From Leisingera aquaemixtae (lineage in GTDB: Bacteria > Pseudomonadota > Alphaproteobacteria > Rhodobacterales > Rhodobacteraceae): 64,000 bases of DNA. How positions within the stretch are numbered: the stretch's first letter is position 1; each line of letters begins with the position of its first letter. The stretch is from contig NZ_JAHVJQ010000006.1 in NCBI RefSeq assembly GCF_019801145.1, positions 278,881-342,880 of the forward strand, given 5' to 3'. Under the pieces are notes generated by a model that was not told where the DNA came from, searched no databases, and worked only from the letters and a program-made list of their open reading frames with translations. Shown here in pieces: positions 8,938-19,259 of this stretch. The position numbers and the translations under genes were made by a program.

Positions 8938-9223
8938 CTGTCAACTCTGGTTTATGGAACCGCCCGGGGCTGCTGCGTCGGGCGGTTTGTCTTTTGAAGA
9001 AGGCGGCGCCGCCGGAGGGGCGGAGCATCGGATGGCCGTTGTCAGCGGCCATGTCCGTCTATCGGCCTGTGCGGACCCGCCCTGCACCCAATGAGGAGGT
9101 GGTCTGAGGGGGCCGGTCTCCTGGTCTTCTCGTTGCAACGCTTGGAGACTAACCCGGCCGGGTGAAGATGTGGTGAGGGCAGCGTACGGTGGGTGCGCAA
9201 CAGCCATGCAGGCAAGCCGGTTT
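8938..9223. other. Gap between mraY and reversed glsA
   Basis: Apart from the second hairpin at 8958-8995 and a loose GGCCGG/CCGGCC inverted repeat around 9115-9165, I see no gene or recognisable site here. Confidence 0.5.
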
Positions 9224-10138
9224 TCAGAACACCGACCAATCCATCTCGCGCGCCAGCAGCTCCATCGCCTCGGTGCCCAGCTTGGAGTTTCCATTGTGGT
9301 CCAGTCCCGGCGACCAGACCGCGATGCTGGCTTTGCCCGGCACGATGGCCAAAATGCCGCCGCCAACCCCGCTTTTGGCGGGCAGGCCGACGCGGTAGGC
9401 GAACTCGCCCGACCCGTCATAATGGCCGCAGGTCAGCATCAGCGCATTCAGCCGCCGCACCCGGTCCTGCGACACCAGCGCCGGTTTGGCGCCGCCGCCG
9501 ATCAGGAAACGGCCCGCCTTGGCCAGCTGCACCGTGGTCAGTTCGGTGGCGCACTGGTGGAAATAGGTGCCCAGTGTTTTCTCCGGCGGGTTCTTGAGGT
9601 TGCCGAAGGACGCAAGGAAATTCGCATGGGCAAAGTTGCGGTGGCCGTGGCGGGTCTCCGAGCTGGCCACCGCCTTGTTGATGTGGATGTCCTCGTCCTC
9701 TGCCGCGGCGCGGATGAAGGCGAGGATTTCCGCCAGCGCCTCCTTGGGCGCGCGGCCGGCCAGCAGCTCATCCGTGGTGACGATGGCGCCTGCGTTGACG
9801 AAAGGGTTGCGGGGGCGGCCGCGCTCATGCTCCAGCTGGACGATAGAATTGAACGCTGTGCCCGAGGGCTCGCGCCCGACACGGCTCCACAGCTGGTCGC
9901 CCGCGCGGCCAAGCGCGATGGCCAGGGTGAACACCTTGGTGATGCTTTGCGCGGAGAACCGGGTCAGCGCGTCGCCCGCGTGGAACAGGCTGCCATCCGC
10001 GGTGGCCACCGCGATGGCGAACTGGTCCGGGTCGACCTGTCCCAACTCCGGAATATAGCCGGCGACGGCGCCGCGGTCGGTGCGGCTCTGCATTTCAGCA
10101 CTGATCCGGTCGAGCAAAACCTGCAATTCCGCGGCCAC
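9224..10138 (-). CDS. glsA: Glutaminase A
   Basis: This glutaminase hydrolyses L-glutamine to glutamate and ammonia in the cytosol. The 304-residue product belongs to the serine-dependent, beta-lactamase-like fold family. The SITK catalytic motif is at residues 65-68, and [15 protein letters not shown]-like loops and the C-terminal [10 protein letters not shown] motif are where the family has them. It sits on the opposite strand between mraY and murD, which are otherwise usually close, so it is a later insertion into the dcw cluster. It has no evident functional link to wall synthesis beyond using a cell-wall-relevant amino acid pool. Confidence 0.95.
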   Translation of the reverse strand: MAAELQVLLDRISAEMQSRTDRGAVAGYIPELGQVDPDQFAIAVATADGSLFHAGDALTRFSAQSITKVFTLAIALGRAGDQLWSRVGREPSGTAFNSIVQLEHERGRPRNPFVNAGAIVTTDELLAGRAPKEALAEILAFIRAAAEDEDIHINKAVASSETRHGHRNFAHANFLASFGNLKNPPEKTLGTYFHQCATELTTVQLAKAGRFLIGGGAKPALVSQDRVRRLNALMLTCGHYDGSGEFAYRVGLPAKSGVGGGILAIVPGKASIAVWSPGLDHNGNSKLGTEAMELLAREMDWSVF

Positions 10139-10267
10139 GGGGGATCCTTCCTTCTTGATTTGCCCGGAATCTCCGGCATGGGCCGGCGCTTGTCAATCTG
10201 ACGGCTCTGGCAAAGCCTGAGCGGATCGGTTAGCGGTTCTGGCAACAGGTCTAAGGGAGGGCAGGTG

Positions 10268-11668
10268 ATGATCCCGGTCAAAGGATATGAGGGCGCCAAG
10301 GTGGCGGTGCTGGGGCTGGGGCGCTCTGGCCTGGCGACGGCGCGGGCCCTGCGCGCAGGCGATGCGGAGCCCTTGTGCTGGGACGACAACCCGGCAGCGC
10401 GCGAGGCGGCGGAGGCGGAAGGCTTCACCTGCCGCGGTCTGCACAAAGCCGGCGCCTTTGACGATGTGGCGGCGCTGATCACCTCGCCCGGCATTCCGCA
10501 TCTCTATCCCAAGCCCAACCCGGTGATCCGCGCCGCGATCGAGGCCGGGGTGCCGGTGGACAATGACATCGGGCTGTTCTTCCGCTCCTTTGCCGATGCC
10601 GAGTGGCAGATGTATGACCAGCCGCCGCGGGTGGTGGCGGTCACCGGATCCAACGGCAAATCGACCACGGTGGCGCTGCTGCACCACATCCTGCAGGAAG
10701 CGGGCCGCGAGAGCCAGCTGGCGGGCAATATCGGCCGCGGCGTGCTGGATATCGACCCGCCGGGCGAGGGCGGCGTGGTGGTGCTGGAGCTGTCGAGCTA
10801 CCAGACCGAATTGGCCCGTGCGCTGACCCCGGATGTGGCGGTGTTCACCAACCTGTCGCCTGACCATCTGGACCGGCATGGCGGCATGGGCGGCTATTTC
10901 GCCGCCAAGCGCCGCCTGTTTGCCGAGGGCGGGCCGGACCGCGCCGTCATTGGCATTGACGAGGACGAGGGGCTGTTCCTGGCGGGCCAGCTGTCGGAGG
11001 GCGCGGGCGACGACCGGGTGATCCGGATTTCCGCCGCGCGCAAGCTGACCGGGCCGGGCTGGCAGGTCTTTGCGCGTAAAGGTTTTTTGAGCGAGTACCG
11101 CAAGGGGCGGCAGGCGGCCTCCATCGACCTGCGGGAGATGATGGGCCTGCCGGGCGCGCATAACCACCAGAACGCCTGCGCGGCCTATGCGGCGGCGCGC
11201 ACCCTGGGGCTGGCGCCGCGGCTGATTGGCGAGGCGATGGCCACATTCCCGGGCCTGCCGCACCGCAGCCAGACCATCGCAGAGGCAGATGGCGTGCGCT
11301 ATGTGAATGACAGCAAGGCCACCAACCTGGACAGCGCGGTGAAGGCGCTGAGCGCGTTCAAAAACATCCGCTGGATCTGCGGCGGGCTGGAAAAGGACGG
11401 CGGGCTGGACGCCCTGCAGGGGCAGACTGCCAATGTGCGCAAGGCCTATGTGATCGGCCGCGAGGCGGCAGGGTTTGCGCTGCAGCTGGATGTGGAGGCC
11501 GAGGTCTGCACCACCATGGCAGCGGCTGTGGAGCGCGCCATGGCGGAGGCTGAGGACGGCGACACGGTGCTGCTGGCGCCGGCCGCGGCGAGCTTTGATC
11601 AGTATGACAACTTCGAGCAGCGCGGCGATGACTTCGTGGCCGAGGTAAAGGCGCGGCTGGAAACCTAG
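10268..11668 (+). CDS. murD: UDP-MurNAc-L-Ala:D-glutamate ligase MurD
   Basis: MurD adds D-glutamate, the second residue of the stem peptide. The protein of 466 residues has the N-terminal [15 protein letters not shown] nucleotide fold, the P-loop GSNGKST at about 127-133, and the motifs [11 protein letters not shown] and [11 protein letters not shown] chose ATG at 10268 because AAGGGAGG (10253-10260) sits 7 bp upstream; a GTG one codon earlier is possible. Having lost its link to mraY through the glsA insertion, it probably has its own promoter in the glsA-murD gap. Confidence 0.97.
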   Translation: MIPVKGYEGAKVAVLGLGRSGLATARALRAGDAEPLCWDDNPAAREAAEAEGFTCRGLHKAGAFDDVAALITSPGIPHLYPKPNPVIRAAIEAGVPVDNDIGLFFRSFADAEWQMYDQPPRVVAVTGSNGKSTTVALLHHILQEAGRESQLAGNIGRGVLDIDPPGEGGVVVLELSSYQTELARALTPDVAVFTNLSPDHLDRHGGMGGYFAAKRRLFAEGGPDRAVIGIDEDEGLFLAGQLSEGAGDDRVIRISAARKLTGPGWQVFARKGFLSEYRKGRQAASIDLREMMGLPGAHNHQNACAAYAAARTLGLAPRLIGEAMATFPGLPHRSQTIAEADGVRYVNDSKATNLDSAVKALSAFKNIRWICGGLEKDGGLDALQGQTANVRKAYVIGREAAGFALQLDVEAEVCTTMAAAVERAMAEAEDGDTVLLAPAAASFDQYDNFEQRGDDFVAEVKARLET

Positions 11669-11675
11669 GCTCGGG

Positions 11676-11840
11676 TCAAAGACCGATGTCGCGCAGCAGG
11701 TGCTCTGGCAGGTGGCTCAGCCGCCTGCGGGCCAGCTGCTGCCCGGCGGCCTGGCCGGCCGGGGCGTCCTTGTGCCGCTGCGAGGCAAAAAAACTGCTGA
11801 TAACGTGCCAGATGTTCATCTGTGAAAGCATTTCAGCCAT
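11676..11840 (-). CDS. Small DUF1127-type protein
   Basis: A 54-residue basic protein ending in RRLSHLPEHLLRDIGL, the arginine-rich C-terminal signature of DUF1127. Small DUF1127 proteins in alphaproteobacteria have been linked to RNA turnover and to phosphate and carbon metabolism; the role here is unknown. ATG at 11840 is preceded by AAGGA on the minus strand. It is convergent with murD (7 bp apart) and divergent from a LysR-type regulator, a pairing that suggests the regulator controls it. A perfect palindrome lies just upstream of its ribosome site. Confidence 0.75.
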   Translation of the reverse strand: MAEMLSQMNIWHVISSFFASQRHKDAPAGQAAGQQLARRRLSHLPEHLLRDIGL

Positions 11841-11850
11841 GGGCTTGATC

Positions 11851-11869
11851 CTTGTTCTGTCTGAACAAG
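11851..11869. promoter_or_regulatory. Palindrome between DUF1127 gene and lysR
   Basis: CTTGTTC-TGTCT-GAACAAG, a perfect 7-bp inverted repeat with a 5-bp spacer, begins 11 bp upstream of the DUF1127 ATG, just beyond its ribosome site, and lies 64 bp from the lysR start. It could be an operator for the regulator or an RNA hairpin in the DUF1127 leader. Confidence 0.55.
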
Positions 11870-11932
11870 ATGTGGCCGCTTGCCGCGTCAATGACCAATT
11901 GAATCTCAGCGGTCCTGGTATAAGCTGTGTTG

Positions 11933-12829
11933 ATGGATCGTTCTGTAAATCCCCTGCCGCCGCTGCCGGCGGTGCGCGTCTTTGAGGCAGCGGCCCGGCT
12001 GGGCAGTTTCAGCCGCGCGGCTGAGGAGCTGGCGATGACGCAGGCGGCGGTCAGCTATCAGATCAAGCTGCTGGAGGACCGGGCGGGCCGGCCCCTTTTC
12101 AAAAGGCTGCCGCGCGGGGTGGCCCCGACCGCGGCGGGCAAGGCGCTGCAGCGGCATGCCGGCGAGGCGCTGGACCTGCTGCGCCAGGGGTGGGCGGACC
12201 TGCGCGGCAGCGGCGGCGAGGAGCTGGTGATTAGCACCATCACCAGCTTTGCCGCCTTCATTCTGGGCCCCCGGCTGGGCCTTTTCCAGGTGGCGCATCC
12301 CGGCATCACCACCCGGGTCGATGTCAATCCGCGGGTGGCGGACCTGCTGGCAGGGGAGGCCAGTGTGGCGATCCGGGCCGGCCGCGGCAGCTGGCCGGGG
12401 CTGGCGGCGGACCTCTTGATCCGCGGCAGCTACACGCCGCTGCTGACACCGGCGCTGATGGAGGCCTACGGCCCCATCGAGGAACCGGCGGACCTGCTAC
12501 GGGTGCCGCTGGTCGATGCCGGCGACCCGGCCTGGGCGCTGTGGTTCCGCGCTGCCGGCGTTGAACCGCCGAAGCAGGCGGAGCAGCACAGTCTGGGCAC
12601 CCAGATGCTGGAAGTGCAGGCGGCGCTGGCCGGCCACGGCGCCTGCCTGATGACACCGGCCTATGCCCGCGGCCTGATTGCCAGCGGTGCGCTGGTGCAG
12701 CCGTTCGATCTGGTGACGGAAGATGATATTTCGGTCTGGCTGGTCTGCCCGGAGGCACGCCGGGATGCGCCAGCCATCGCCGCCTTCCGCAGCTGGCTGC
12801 TGGCAGAGGTGGCGGAACTGGCCGGGTAA
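11933..12829 (+). CDS. LysR-family transcriptional regulator (GcvA-like)
   Basis: A 298-residue LysR-type regulator. The N-terminal winged helix-turn-helix reads FEAAARLGSFSRAAEELAMT followed by QAAVSYQIKLLE; the VSYQIK form is typical of the GcvA subgroup. The rest is a periplasmic-binding-protein-like effector domain. ATG at 11933 was preferred over in-frame GTG 11927 and TTG 11930. It is transcribed away from the DUF1127 gene, with 92 bp between them, and is convergent with the flavoprotein gene. Target and ligand cannot be read from the sequence. Confidence 0.9.
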   Translation: MDRSVNPLPPLPAVRVFEAAARLGSFSRAAEELAMTQAAVSYQIKLLEDRAGRPLFKRLPRGVAPTAAGKALQRHAGEALDLLRQGWADLRGSGGEELVISTITSFAAFILGPRLGLFQVAHPGITTRVDVNPRVADLLAGEASVAIRAGRGSWPGLAADLLIRGSYTPLLTPALMEAYGPIEEPADLLRVPLVDAGDPAWALWFRAAGVEPPKQAEQHSLGTQMLEVQAALAGHGACLMTPAYARGLIASGALVQPFDLVTEDDISVWLVCPEARRDAPAIAAFRSWLLAEVAELAG

Positions 12830-12887
12830 AGTTTAGCAGGAAAGGGTGGGGCGGCTTCAGGCTCACCCAAGCGGAAAACCTTGAGGC

Positions 12888-14078
12888 TCAGCCCTTGGCG
12901 GCGATGGCAGTGCCGGCGGCGAAACCTGACGACCAGGCCCATTGGAAGTTGTAGCCACCGAGCCAGCCGGTCACGTCCACCGCTTCGCCGATGGCATAGA
13001 GACCGGGGGCCGCTTTGGCCTCCATCGTCTTGGAGGAGAGGCCGTCGGTGCAGATGCCGCCCAGGGTGACTTCGGCGGTGCGGTAGCCCTCGGTGCCGGC
13101 GGGCAGCAGATGCCAGTTCTGCAGCGCCTCGCACAACGCGGTGAGCGCGGCGTCGGACTGGTCCGCCAGGCGGCCCTTGAGGCCGAGCTGCGGGGCGAGG
13201 AAATCCACCAGCTTGCCCGGCAGATGGCGGCTGAGTTCGGTGGTCAGGTCGCGGCGGCCCTCGGCCTGGCGCTGCTCGCGCAGGAGATCGTAGAGAGGTA
13301 TGTCCGGGATCAGGTTCACCGAGATCTCCTCGCCCTCGCGCCAGTAGGAGGAGAGCTGCAGAACCGAGGGCCCCGAGAGGCCGCGGTGGGTGAACAGCAG
13401 CGCCTCGTCGAAGGAGGTGCGGGCGTTCGAGAGCCGGGCGGGCAGGGAGACCCCGGCCAGCGGCTGGAATCGGCCGTCGGGGAAGGTGAAGGGCACCAGG
13501 CCTGCGCGGGTTTCGGTGACTTCCAGCCCGAACTGACGGGCGAGGTCATAGGCGAGGCCAGTGGCGCCCATCTTGGGGATCGACTTGCCGCCGGTGGCCA
13601 GCACCAGATTGCGGCAGGCGACACTCAGCGGTTTGCCCTCGCGCAGCAGCTGGACACGGTAGCCGCCGGCAGTCTGCTCAACGCTTTCGACGGAGGTTTG
13701 CAGCCACAGGTCCGCGCCGCCCGCCCGCATCTCCTCCACCAGCATGGCGATGATCTGCTTGGCGGAGCCGTCGCAGAACAGCTGGCCCAGGGTCTTTTCG
13801 TGCCAGGCGATGCCGTGGCGGTCCACCAGTTCGATGAAATCCCACTGGGTGTAGCGGGCCAGCGCCGACTTGCAGAAATGCGGATTGGCGGACAGGTAGT
13901 TCTTCGCCTCGGCATACATGTTGGTGAAGTTGCAGCGGCCGCCGCCGGAGATGCGGATCTTCTCGCCCGGCGCCTTGGCGTGGTCGATCACCAAGGCGCT
14001 GCCGCCGGCATGGCGGGCGCACATCATGCCAGCCGCGCCGGCGCCGAGAATCAGAGTGTTTACCTGCATGGGCCGCAT
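12888..14078 (-). CDS. HI0933/BaiN-family FAD-dependent oxidoreductase
   Basis: A 396-residue flavoprotein with the N-terminal dinucleotide motif LILGAGAAGMMCA, the GEKIRISGGGRCNFTN segment diagnostic of the HI0933 (YhiN, TIGR00275) family, LVLATGGKSIPKMG, and a C-terminal GGICTDGLSSKTMEA...GEAVDVTGWLGGYN stretch that closes the FAD site. The substrate of most members is unknown. ATG 14078 or the in-frame ATG 14069 could be the start; neither has a clear ribosome site. It is the third gene of an insertion between murD and ftsW and runs opposite to both. Confidence 0.9.
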   Translation of the reverse strand: MRPMQVNTLILGAGAAGMMCARHAGGSALVIDHAKAPGEKIRISGGGRCNFTNMYAEAKNYLSANPHFCKSALARYTQWDFIELVDRHGIAWHEKTLGQLFCDGSAKQIIAMLVEEMRAGGADLWLQTSVESVEQTAGGYRVQLLREGKPLSVACRNLVLATGGKSIPKMGATGLAYDLARQFGLEVTETRAGLVPFTFPDGRFQPLAGVSLPARLSNARTSFDEALLFTHRGLSGPSVLQLSSYWREGEEISVNLIPDIPLYDLLREQRQAEGRRDLTTELSRHLPGKLVDFLAPQLGLKGRLADQSDAALTALCEALQNWHLLPAGTEGYRTAEVTLGGICTDGLSSKTMEAKAAPGLYAIGEAVDVTGWLGGYNFQWAWSSGFAAGTAIAAKG

Positions 14079-14303
14079 CGACCATGGAACCGGAAGCGGC
14101 GCAAGGGGGATGCCGGGCGGCGGAGATTTGCGGATTGCCCCCGCCGTGCGGGCAGCTTCTTGCTGTCAAGACCGCCTCAGCGCGGGGCGGTGGTTTTCCG
14201 CCGAACTGTGTTCTTTTTCTGGCGCCGCGGCTCACGTTTCGTTACAGTTTCTGTGAGACCCCGAAAAATGGGGCGGAACGAGGCATATAGTGGCGGTATT
14301 CCC

Positions 14304-15470
14304 ATGACTGAGATGGTCTATGGCGCGGTTCCCGTGCAGGCTGGTGAGCCGATTCTTCCTAAGTGGTGGCGGACGCTGGATAAATGGACGATGTCCTGCA
14401 TCCTGATGCTGTTCGTGATCGGTTTGCTGCTGGGGCTGGCGGCCTCGGTGCCGCTGGCGGAGAGGAACGGGTTCGGCAATTTCCACTATGTGCAGCGCCA
14501 GGCGGTGTTCGGGCTGACGGCGCTGGCCGCGATGCTGATGACCTCGGTGATGTCGCCCACGCTGGTGCGGCGGCTGGCGGTGGTCGGCTTTGCCGTGGCC
14601 TTTGTCGCGCTGGCCTTCCTGCCGATTTTCGGCACCGATTTCGGCAAGGGCGCGGTGCGCTGGTATTCGCTTGGTTTTGCCTCGCTGCAGCCCTCGGAGT
14701 TCCTGAAGCCGGGCTTCATCGTGGTGGCCGCCTGGATGATCGCCGCCAGCCAGCAGATCAATGGCCCGCCGGGCACGCTGATGTCCTTTGCGCTGTGCAT
14801 GATGGTGGTGATGATGCTGGTTTTGCAGCCGGATTTCGGCCAGGCGAGCCTGATCCTGTTCGGCTGGGGGGTGATGTATTTCGTCGCCGGCGCGCCGATG
14901 CTGCTGCTGGTCTGCATGGCCGCGGTGGTCGTTATGGGCGGTGTGTTTGCCTATAACAGCTCCGAGCATTTTGCCCGCCGCATCGACGGCTTTCTGAACC
15001 CTGACATCGATCCGACCACCCAGCTGGGCTATGCCACCAACGCGATCCGCGAGGGCGGGCTGTTCGGGGTCGGCGTCGGCGAGGGGCAGGTGAAATGGTC
15101 GCTGCCGGATGCCCATACCGATTTCATCGTCGCCGTTGCGGCAGAGGAATACGGGCTGGTGCTGGTGGCGGTGCTGATCGCGCTTTACGCCTCCATCGTG
15201 GTCCGCTCGCTGTTCCGGCTGATGCGCGAGCGCGATACTTTCATCCGTCTCGCGGGCACCGGCCTCGTGTGCATGTTCGGCGTGCAGGCGATGATCAACA
15301 TGGGGGTTGCGGTGCGGCTCTTGCCCGCCAAAGGCATGACCTTGCCGTTTGTCAGCTACGGCGGATCCTCGCTGATTGCCACCGGCATCGCAGTCGGTAT
15401 GCTCCTTGCCTTTACCCGGACGCGCCCGCAGGGCGGGATTGCCGACTACCTGAACGGCCGCGGCCGCTGA
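14304..15470 (+). CDS. ftsW: Septal peptidoglycan glycosyltransferase FtsW
   Basis: FtsW is a SEDS-family polymerase that extends septal glycan strands from lipid II with FtsI. The 388-residue protein has about ten transmembrane helices and the SEDS landmarks FGKGAVRWYSLG, LQPSEFLKPGF, DAHTDFIVAVAAEE and the C-terminal LPFVSYGGSSLIATG. The frame runs open far upstream, but ATG at 14304 begins the FtsW-like sequence, so the true gene is 1.17 kb. It lies 225 bp after the divergent flavoprotein gene and likely has its own promoter. Confidence 0.96.
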   Translation: MTEMVYGAVPVQAGEPILPKWWRTLDKWTMSCILMLFVIGLLLGLAASVPLAERNGFGNFHYVQRQAVFGLTALAAMLMTSVMSPTLVRRLAVVGFAVAFVALAFLPIFGTDFGKGAVRWYSLGFASLQPSEFLKPGFIVVAAWMIAASQQINGPPGTLMSFALCMMVVMMLVLQPDFGQASLILFGWGVMYFVAGAPMLLLVCMAAVVVMGGVFAYNSSEHFARRIDGFLNPDIDPTTQLGYATNAIREGGLFGVGVGEGQVKWSLPDAHTDFIVAVAAEEYGLVLVAVLIALYASIVVRSLFRLMRERDTFIRLAGTGLVCMFGVQAMINMGVAVRLLPAKGMTLPFVSYGGSSLIATGIAVGMLLAFTRTRPQGGIADYLNGRGR

Positions 15471-15497
15471 CGAGATTTGGGAAAGAGACCAGCTGCG

Positions 15498-16589
15498 ATG
15501 GCACAGAAAATGCTTTTGATGGCTGCCGGGGGAACCGGCGGCCATATGTTTCCTGCACAGGCGCTGGCCGAGATGATGCTGGCACGCGGCTGGCGGGTGA
15601 AGCTGTCGACGGATGCGCGCGGCGCGCGCTACACCGCGTCTTTTCCGAGCGCGGTTGAAATCTCGCAGGTGTCCTCCGCCACCTTTGCCCGCGGCGGGCT
15701 GCTGGCCAAGGCGCTGGTGGGGCCGAAGATTGCCGGCGGTGTCTTGTCGATGGCAATGCAGATGCGCCGCGACCGGCCGGATGCGGTGATCGGCTTCGGC
15801 GGCTACCCGTCGATCCCGGCGCTGGGGGCGGCAACGCTGCTGAAGCTGCCGCGGATGATCCATGAGCAGAACGGCGTGCTGGGGCGGGTGAACCAGGTCT
15901 TTGCCACCCGCGTGGCGGGCGTCGCCTGCGGCACCTGGCCCACCACGCTGCCGGACGGCGTGCCGCATGAGCATGTCGGCAACCCGGTGCGCAGCGCGGT
16001 GAAGGAGCGGGCAGGCGCCGGCTATATCCCGCCGGGGGATTACCCGATGTCGCTGCTGGTCATGGGCGGCAGCCAGGGCGCGCGGATCCTCAGCGATGTG
16101 GTGCCCGCCGCGGTGGCGGCGCTGCCGGAGGGCATCCGCAGGCACCTGCGCGTCTCGCATCAGGCGCGCGAAGAGGACCTGGCGCGGGTCAGTGCCTTCT
16201 ACGCCGAGCACGGCATAAATGGCGATGTGCAGACCTTCTTCACCGATGTGCCCGCCCGCATGTCGGAGGCGCAGCTGGTGATCTCGCGCTCGGGCGCGTC
16301 CTCGGTCGCTGATATCTCGATCATCGGGCGGCCGTCGATCCTGATCCCCTTTGCCGCCGCCGCAGGCGACCACCAGACCGCCAACGCCCGCGGGCTGGTT
16401 GACGCCAATGCCGCCGTGATGATCCCGGAAAGCGCCCTTGATATCCCGGTGCTGGCAGAGCATATGGGCGCAATTCTGAGTAACCCGCAGGCTGCCGCGC
16501 AGATGGCAACCGCCGCACTGAGCGCCGGGGTCCCCGATGCCGCCGAACGTCTGGCGGCACTGGTGGAGCAACTGGCCGAGGAAGGATAA
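15498..16589 (+). CDS. murG: UDP-GlcNAc:undecaprenyl-PP-MurNAc-pentapeptide transferase MurG
   Basis: MurG adds GlcNAc to lipid I to form lipid II on the inner face of the inner membrane. The 363-residue product is a GT-B glycosyltransferase with GGTGGH at residues 11-16, [30 protein letters not shown] and [13 protein letters not shown] 15498 fits the family N-terminus; an in-frame TTG at 15477 would add seven unrelated residues. It begins 27 bp after ftsW, and murC follows after 5 bp. Confidence 0.96.
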   Translation: MAQKMLLMAAGGTGGHMFPAQALAEMMLARGWRVKLSTDARGARYTASFPSAVEISQVSSATFARGGLLAKALVGPKIAGGVLSMAMQMRRDRPDAVIGFGGYPSIPALGAATLLKLPRMIHEQNGVLGRVNQVFATRVAGVACGTWPTTLPDGVPHEHVGNPVRSAVKERAGAGYIPPGDYPMSLLVMGGSQGARILSDVVPAAVAALPEGIRRHLRVSHQAREEDLARVSAFYAEHGINGDVQTFFTDVPARMSEAQLVISRSGASSVADISIIGRPSILIPFAAAAGDHQTANARGLVDANAAVMIPESALDIPVLAEHMGAILSNPQAAAQMATAALSAGVPDAAERLAALVEQLAEEG

Positions 16590-16594
16590 ACGTT

Positions 16595-17992
16595 ATGAAC
16601 CCAGCAACCAAACTGCCCGGTGACGTCGGCCCGATCCATTTCGTGGGTATCGGGGGCATCGGCATGTCGGGCATCGCCGAGGTGCTCTTGAACCTCGGGT
16701 ACATGGTGCAGGGCTCGGATCTGAAATCCTCCAAGATCACCCAGCGGCTGGAGAAGCTGGGCGCGCGCGTTTTCACCGGCCAGAAGGCGGAGAACCTTGA
16801 GGAGGCCGCGGTTGTGGTGATCTCCTCGGCGATCAAGCCAGGCAACCCGGAGCTGGACGAGGCCCGCCTGCGCGGCCTGCCGGTGGTGCGCCGGGCCGAC
16901 ATGCTGGCGGAGCTGATGCGGCTCAAGTCCAACGTCGCCATCGCCGGCACCCACGGCAAGACCACCACCACCACCATGATGGCAGAGCTGATGGTGGCCG
17001 GCGGCTTCGACCCGACCATCGTCAACGGCGGCATCATTCACGCCTATGGCTCGAACGCGCGGATGGGGCAGGGCGAATGGATGGTGGTCGAGGCGGATGA
17101 GAGCGACGGCTCCTTCAACCGGCTGCCCGCAACCATCGCCGTGGTGACCAATATCGACCCGGAGCATATGGAGCACTGGGGCGATTTCGACACGCTGCGC
17201 GACGGCTTCCTGGAATTTGTCTCCAACATCCCGTTCTACGGCATCGCCGTCTGCTGCACCGACCACCCCGAGGTGCAGGCGCTGGTGGGCCGGATTTCCG
17301 ACCGCCGGGTGGTGACCTATGGCTTCAATGCGCAGGCCGATGTGCGCGCTGTCAATCTGACCTACAAGGCCGGCGTGGCGCATTTCGACGTGGTGCTGCA
17401 GGCCGAGGACCGGGTGATCGAGGGCTGCACCCTGCCGATGCCGGGAGACCATAATGTCTCCAATGCGCTGTCCGCGGTTGCGGTGGCGCGGCACCTGGGC
17501 ATGAACAGCACCGAGATCCGCGAGGCGCTGGCGGCCTTCGGCGGGGTGAACCGGCGGTTCACCAAGGTGGGCGAAGTGAACGGCGTCACCATCATCGACG
17601 ACTACGGCCACCACCCGGTGGAGATCGCCGCAGTGCTGAAAGCGGCGCGCCAGGCCTGCGAGGGCCGGGTGATCGCGGTGCATCAGCCGCACCGCTATTC
17701 GCGCCTGTCGAACCTGTTCGACGACTTCTGCGCCTGCTTCAACGAGGCCGACGTGGTGGCGATTGCCGAGGTCTTTGCCGCCGGCGAGGAGCCGATCGAA
17801 GGCGCCAGCCGCGATGATCTGGTCGAGGGCCTGATCCGCCACGGCCACCGCCACGCCCGCGCCATTCTGAGCGAGGACGACCTGGAACGCCTGGTGCGCG
17901 AGCAGGCGCGGCCCGGCGACATGGTGGTCTGCCTGGGCGCCGGCACCATCAGCACCTGGGCCAACGGCCTGCCTGAACGGCTCCTGAGTTGA
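16595..17992 (+). CDS. murC: UDP-MurNAc:L-alanine ligase MurC
   Basis: MurC adds the first stem-peptide residue, L-alanine, to UDP-MurNAc. The 465-residue protein has the N-terminal [17 protein letters not shown], the P-loop GTHGKTTTT at about 118-126, [21 protein letters not shown] and [10 protein letters not shown], all typical of MurC. Length is normal. It closes the ftsW-murG-murC run; an amino-acid permease gene follows 79 bp later. Confidence 0.97.
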   Translation: MNPATKLPGDVGPIHFVGIGGIGMSGIAEVLLNLGYMVQGSDLKSSKITQRLEKLGARVFTGQKAENLEEAAVVVISSAIKPGNPELDEARLRGLPVVRRADMLAELMRLKSNVAIAGTHGKTTTTTMMAELMVAGGFDPTIVNGGIIHAYGSNARMGQGEWMVVEADESDGSFNRLPATIAVVTNIDPEHMEHWGDFDTLRDGFLEFVSNIPFYGIAVCCTDHPEVQALVGRISDRRVVTYGFNAQADVRAVNLTYKAGVAHFDVVLQAEDRVIEGCTLPMPGDHNVSNALSAVAVARHLGMNSTEIREALAAFGGVNRRFTKVGEVNGVTIIDDYGHHPVEIAAVLKAARQACEGRVIAVHQPHRYSRLSNLFDDFCACFNEADVVAIAEVFAAGEEPIEGASRDDLVEGLIRHGHRHARAILSEDDLERLVREQARPGDMVVCLGAGTISTWANGLPERLLS

Positions 17993-18071
17993 TTTTGCCA
18001 GCGGCGGCCATATCCTGCGCCGGATTGGCGGGTGCTTGTGGTTTTGCCGGGTGCAGAACGGGGGACGGGAT

Positions 18072-19259
18072 ATGAATGCGCCGCTGAAGCGCCGAATAGG
18101 GCTGGGGCTGCTGACGGCCTATGGCGTCGGGGTAATGGTTGGCGCGGGCATCTACGTGCTGGTTGGCGCGGTTGCTGCCGATGCTGGCATTTGGGCGCCG
18201 GTCTCCTTCCTGATTGCTGGAATAATCGCGGCACCGACGGCACTGAGCTATGCCGAGTTTTCAACACGGCTGCCGGAGGCAGCGGGCGAGGCCGCTTTTG
18301 TCGGCCAGGGGCTGTCCTCGCAAGCGCTGGCTGTGATCGTCGGCTTTGCTATCTCGGCGGCGGGCGCTGTGTCGGCAGGCGCGGTCCTGCGCGGCGGGGT
18401 TGGGTATCTGACGCAGGTTCTGCCGGTCGGAAGCGAGCTGGCGATGATCTGCCTGGGCGCGGCGCTGGTGGCGGTGGCAGTGCTGGGGGTGCTGGAGAGC
18501 CTGGCCCTGGCGGCGGTTTTCACGGCGGTTGAGGTGCTGGGGCTTGCGCTTGTGGTCTGGGCCGGGGCGGGCAGCGCCCCTGCGCAGGACTGGATTGCCG
18601 CGGAACCCGTGGCCTTGACCGGGATAGGCCTGGGGGCGGTGCTGGCTTTCTTTGCTTTTATCGGCTTTGAGGACATCGTGAATATGGCCGAAGAGGTCGA
18701 GCGCCCGCTGGTGACCCTGCCGCGGGCGATCCTGATTTCGCTGGCCATTACATCGGTTGTCTACGGGCTGGTGTCCTGGGCCGCCGTGCGGACGGTGCCG
18801 CTGGCACAGCTGGGAGCGTCCGAAAGCCCGCTGGCATTAGTCTGGCAGACTGCGCGCGGCGGTAACGCAGAGTTTCTGTCCGCAATTGCGGTTTTTGCGG
18901 CTTTGAACGGGGTGCTGGCGCAGATTGTCATGGCTTCCCGCGTGCTTTTCGGGCTAGGGCGGAGAACGTCGGCGCTGGCGGTGTTTCACACGGCAAGCCC
19001 GCGGTTTGGCACGCCGGTGCTGGCCACATTGCTGGTTGGGGCGGCGGTCATTCTTTGTGCGCTGTTTGTGCCTGTAGCCAGGCTTGCAGGGGTCACCTCA
19101 GCACTTCTGCTGTCAGTATTTGTTCTGGTGAACCTTGCATTGATCATTGAAAAAAGGCGTGCTCCGCAAGCCGGTTTCCGTATCCCAATGGCGGTGCCCG
19201 TGCTGGGAACGGTCTTGTCTGCCGGAGCGCTCGCCATAGCCGTTTGGGGGCTGCTGTGA
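18072..19259 (+). CDS. APC-family amino acid permease
   Basis: A 395-residue, strongly hydrophobic protein with about 11-12 transmembrane helices. TM1 carries VGVMVGAGIYVLVGAV, the unwound GAGIY substrate and cation site of APC transporters; FFAFIGFEDIVNMAEE is the conserved TM6 region. It probably imports or exchanges an amino acid or polyamine, but the substrate cannot be read. ATG 18072 follows GGGGACGGG; an upstream in-frame ATG at 18036 has no family similarity. It separates murC from the next dcw genes, and its stop overlaps the next start (GTGA), so it is now translated within the cluster. Confidence 0.88.
   Translation: MNAPLKRRIGLGLLTAYGVGVMVGAGIYVLVGAVAADAGIWAPVSFLIAGIIAAPTALSYAEFSTRLPEAAGEAAFVGQGLSSQALAVIVGFAISAAGAVSAGAVLRGGVGYLTQVLPVGSELAMICLGAALVAVAVLGVLESLALAAVFTAVEVLGLALVVWAGAGSAPAQDWIAAEPVALTGIGLGAVLAFFAFIGFEDIVNMAEEVERPLVTLPRAILISLAITSVVYGLVSWAAVRTVPLAQLGASESPLALVWQTARGGNAEFLSAIAVFAALNGVLAQIVMASRVLFGLGRRTSALAVFHTASPRFGTPVLATLLVGAAVILCALFVPVARLAGVTSALLLSVFVLVNLALIIEKRRAPQAGFRIPMAVPVLGTVLSAGALAIAVWGLL

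Noticed and set aside
12942..14303. An apparent 842-residue protein ending in FtsW
   Set aside because: The first 454 codons are the antisense of the flavoprotein gene; FtsW similarity begins at ATG 14304.
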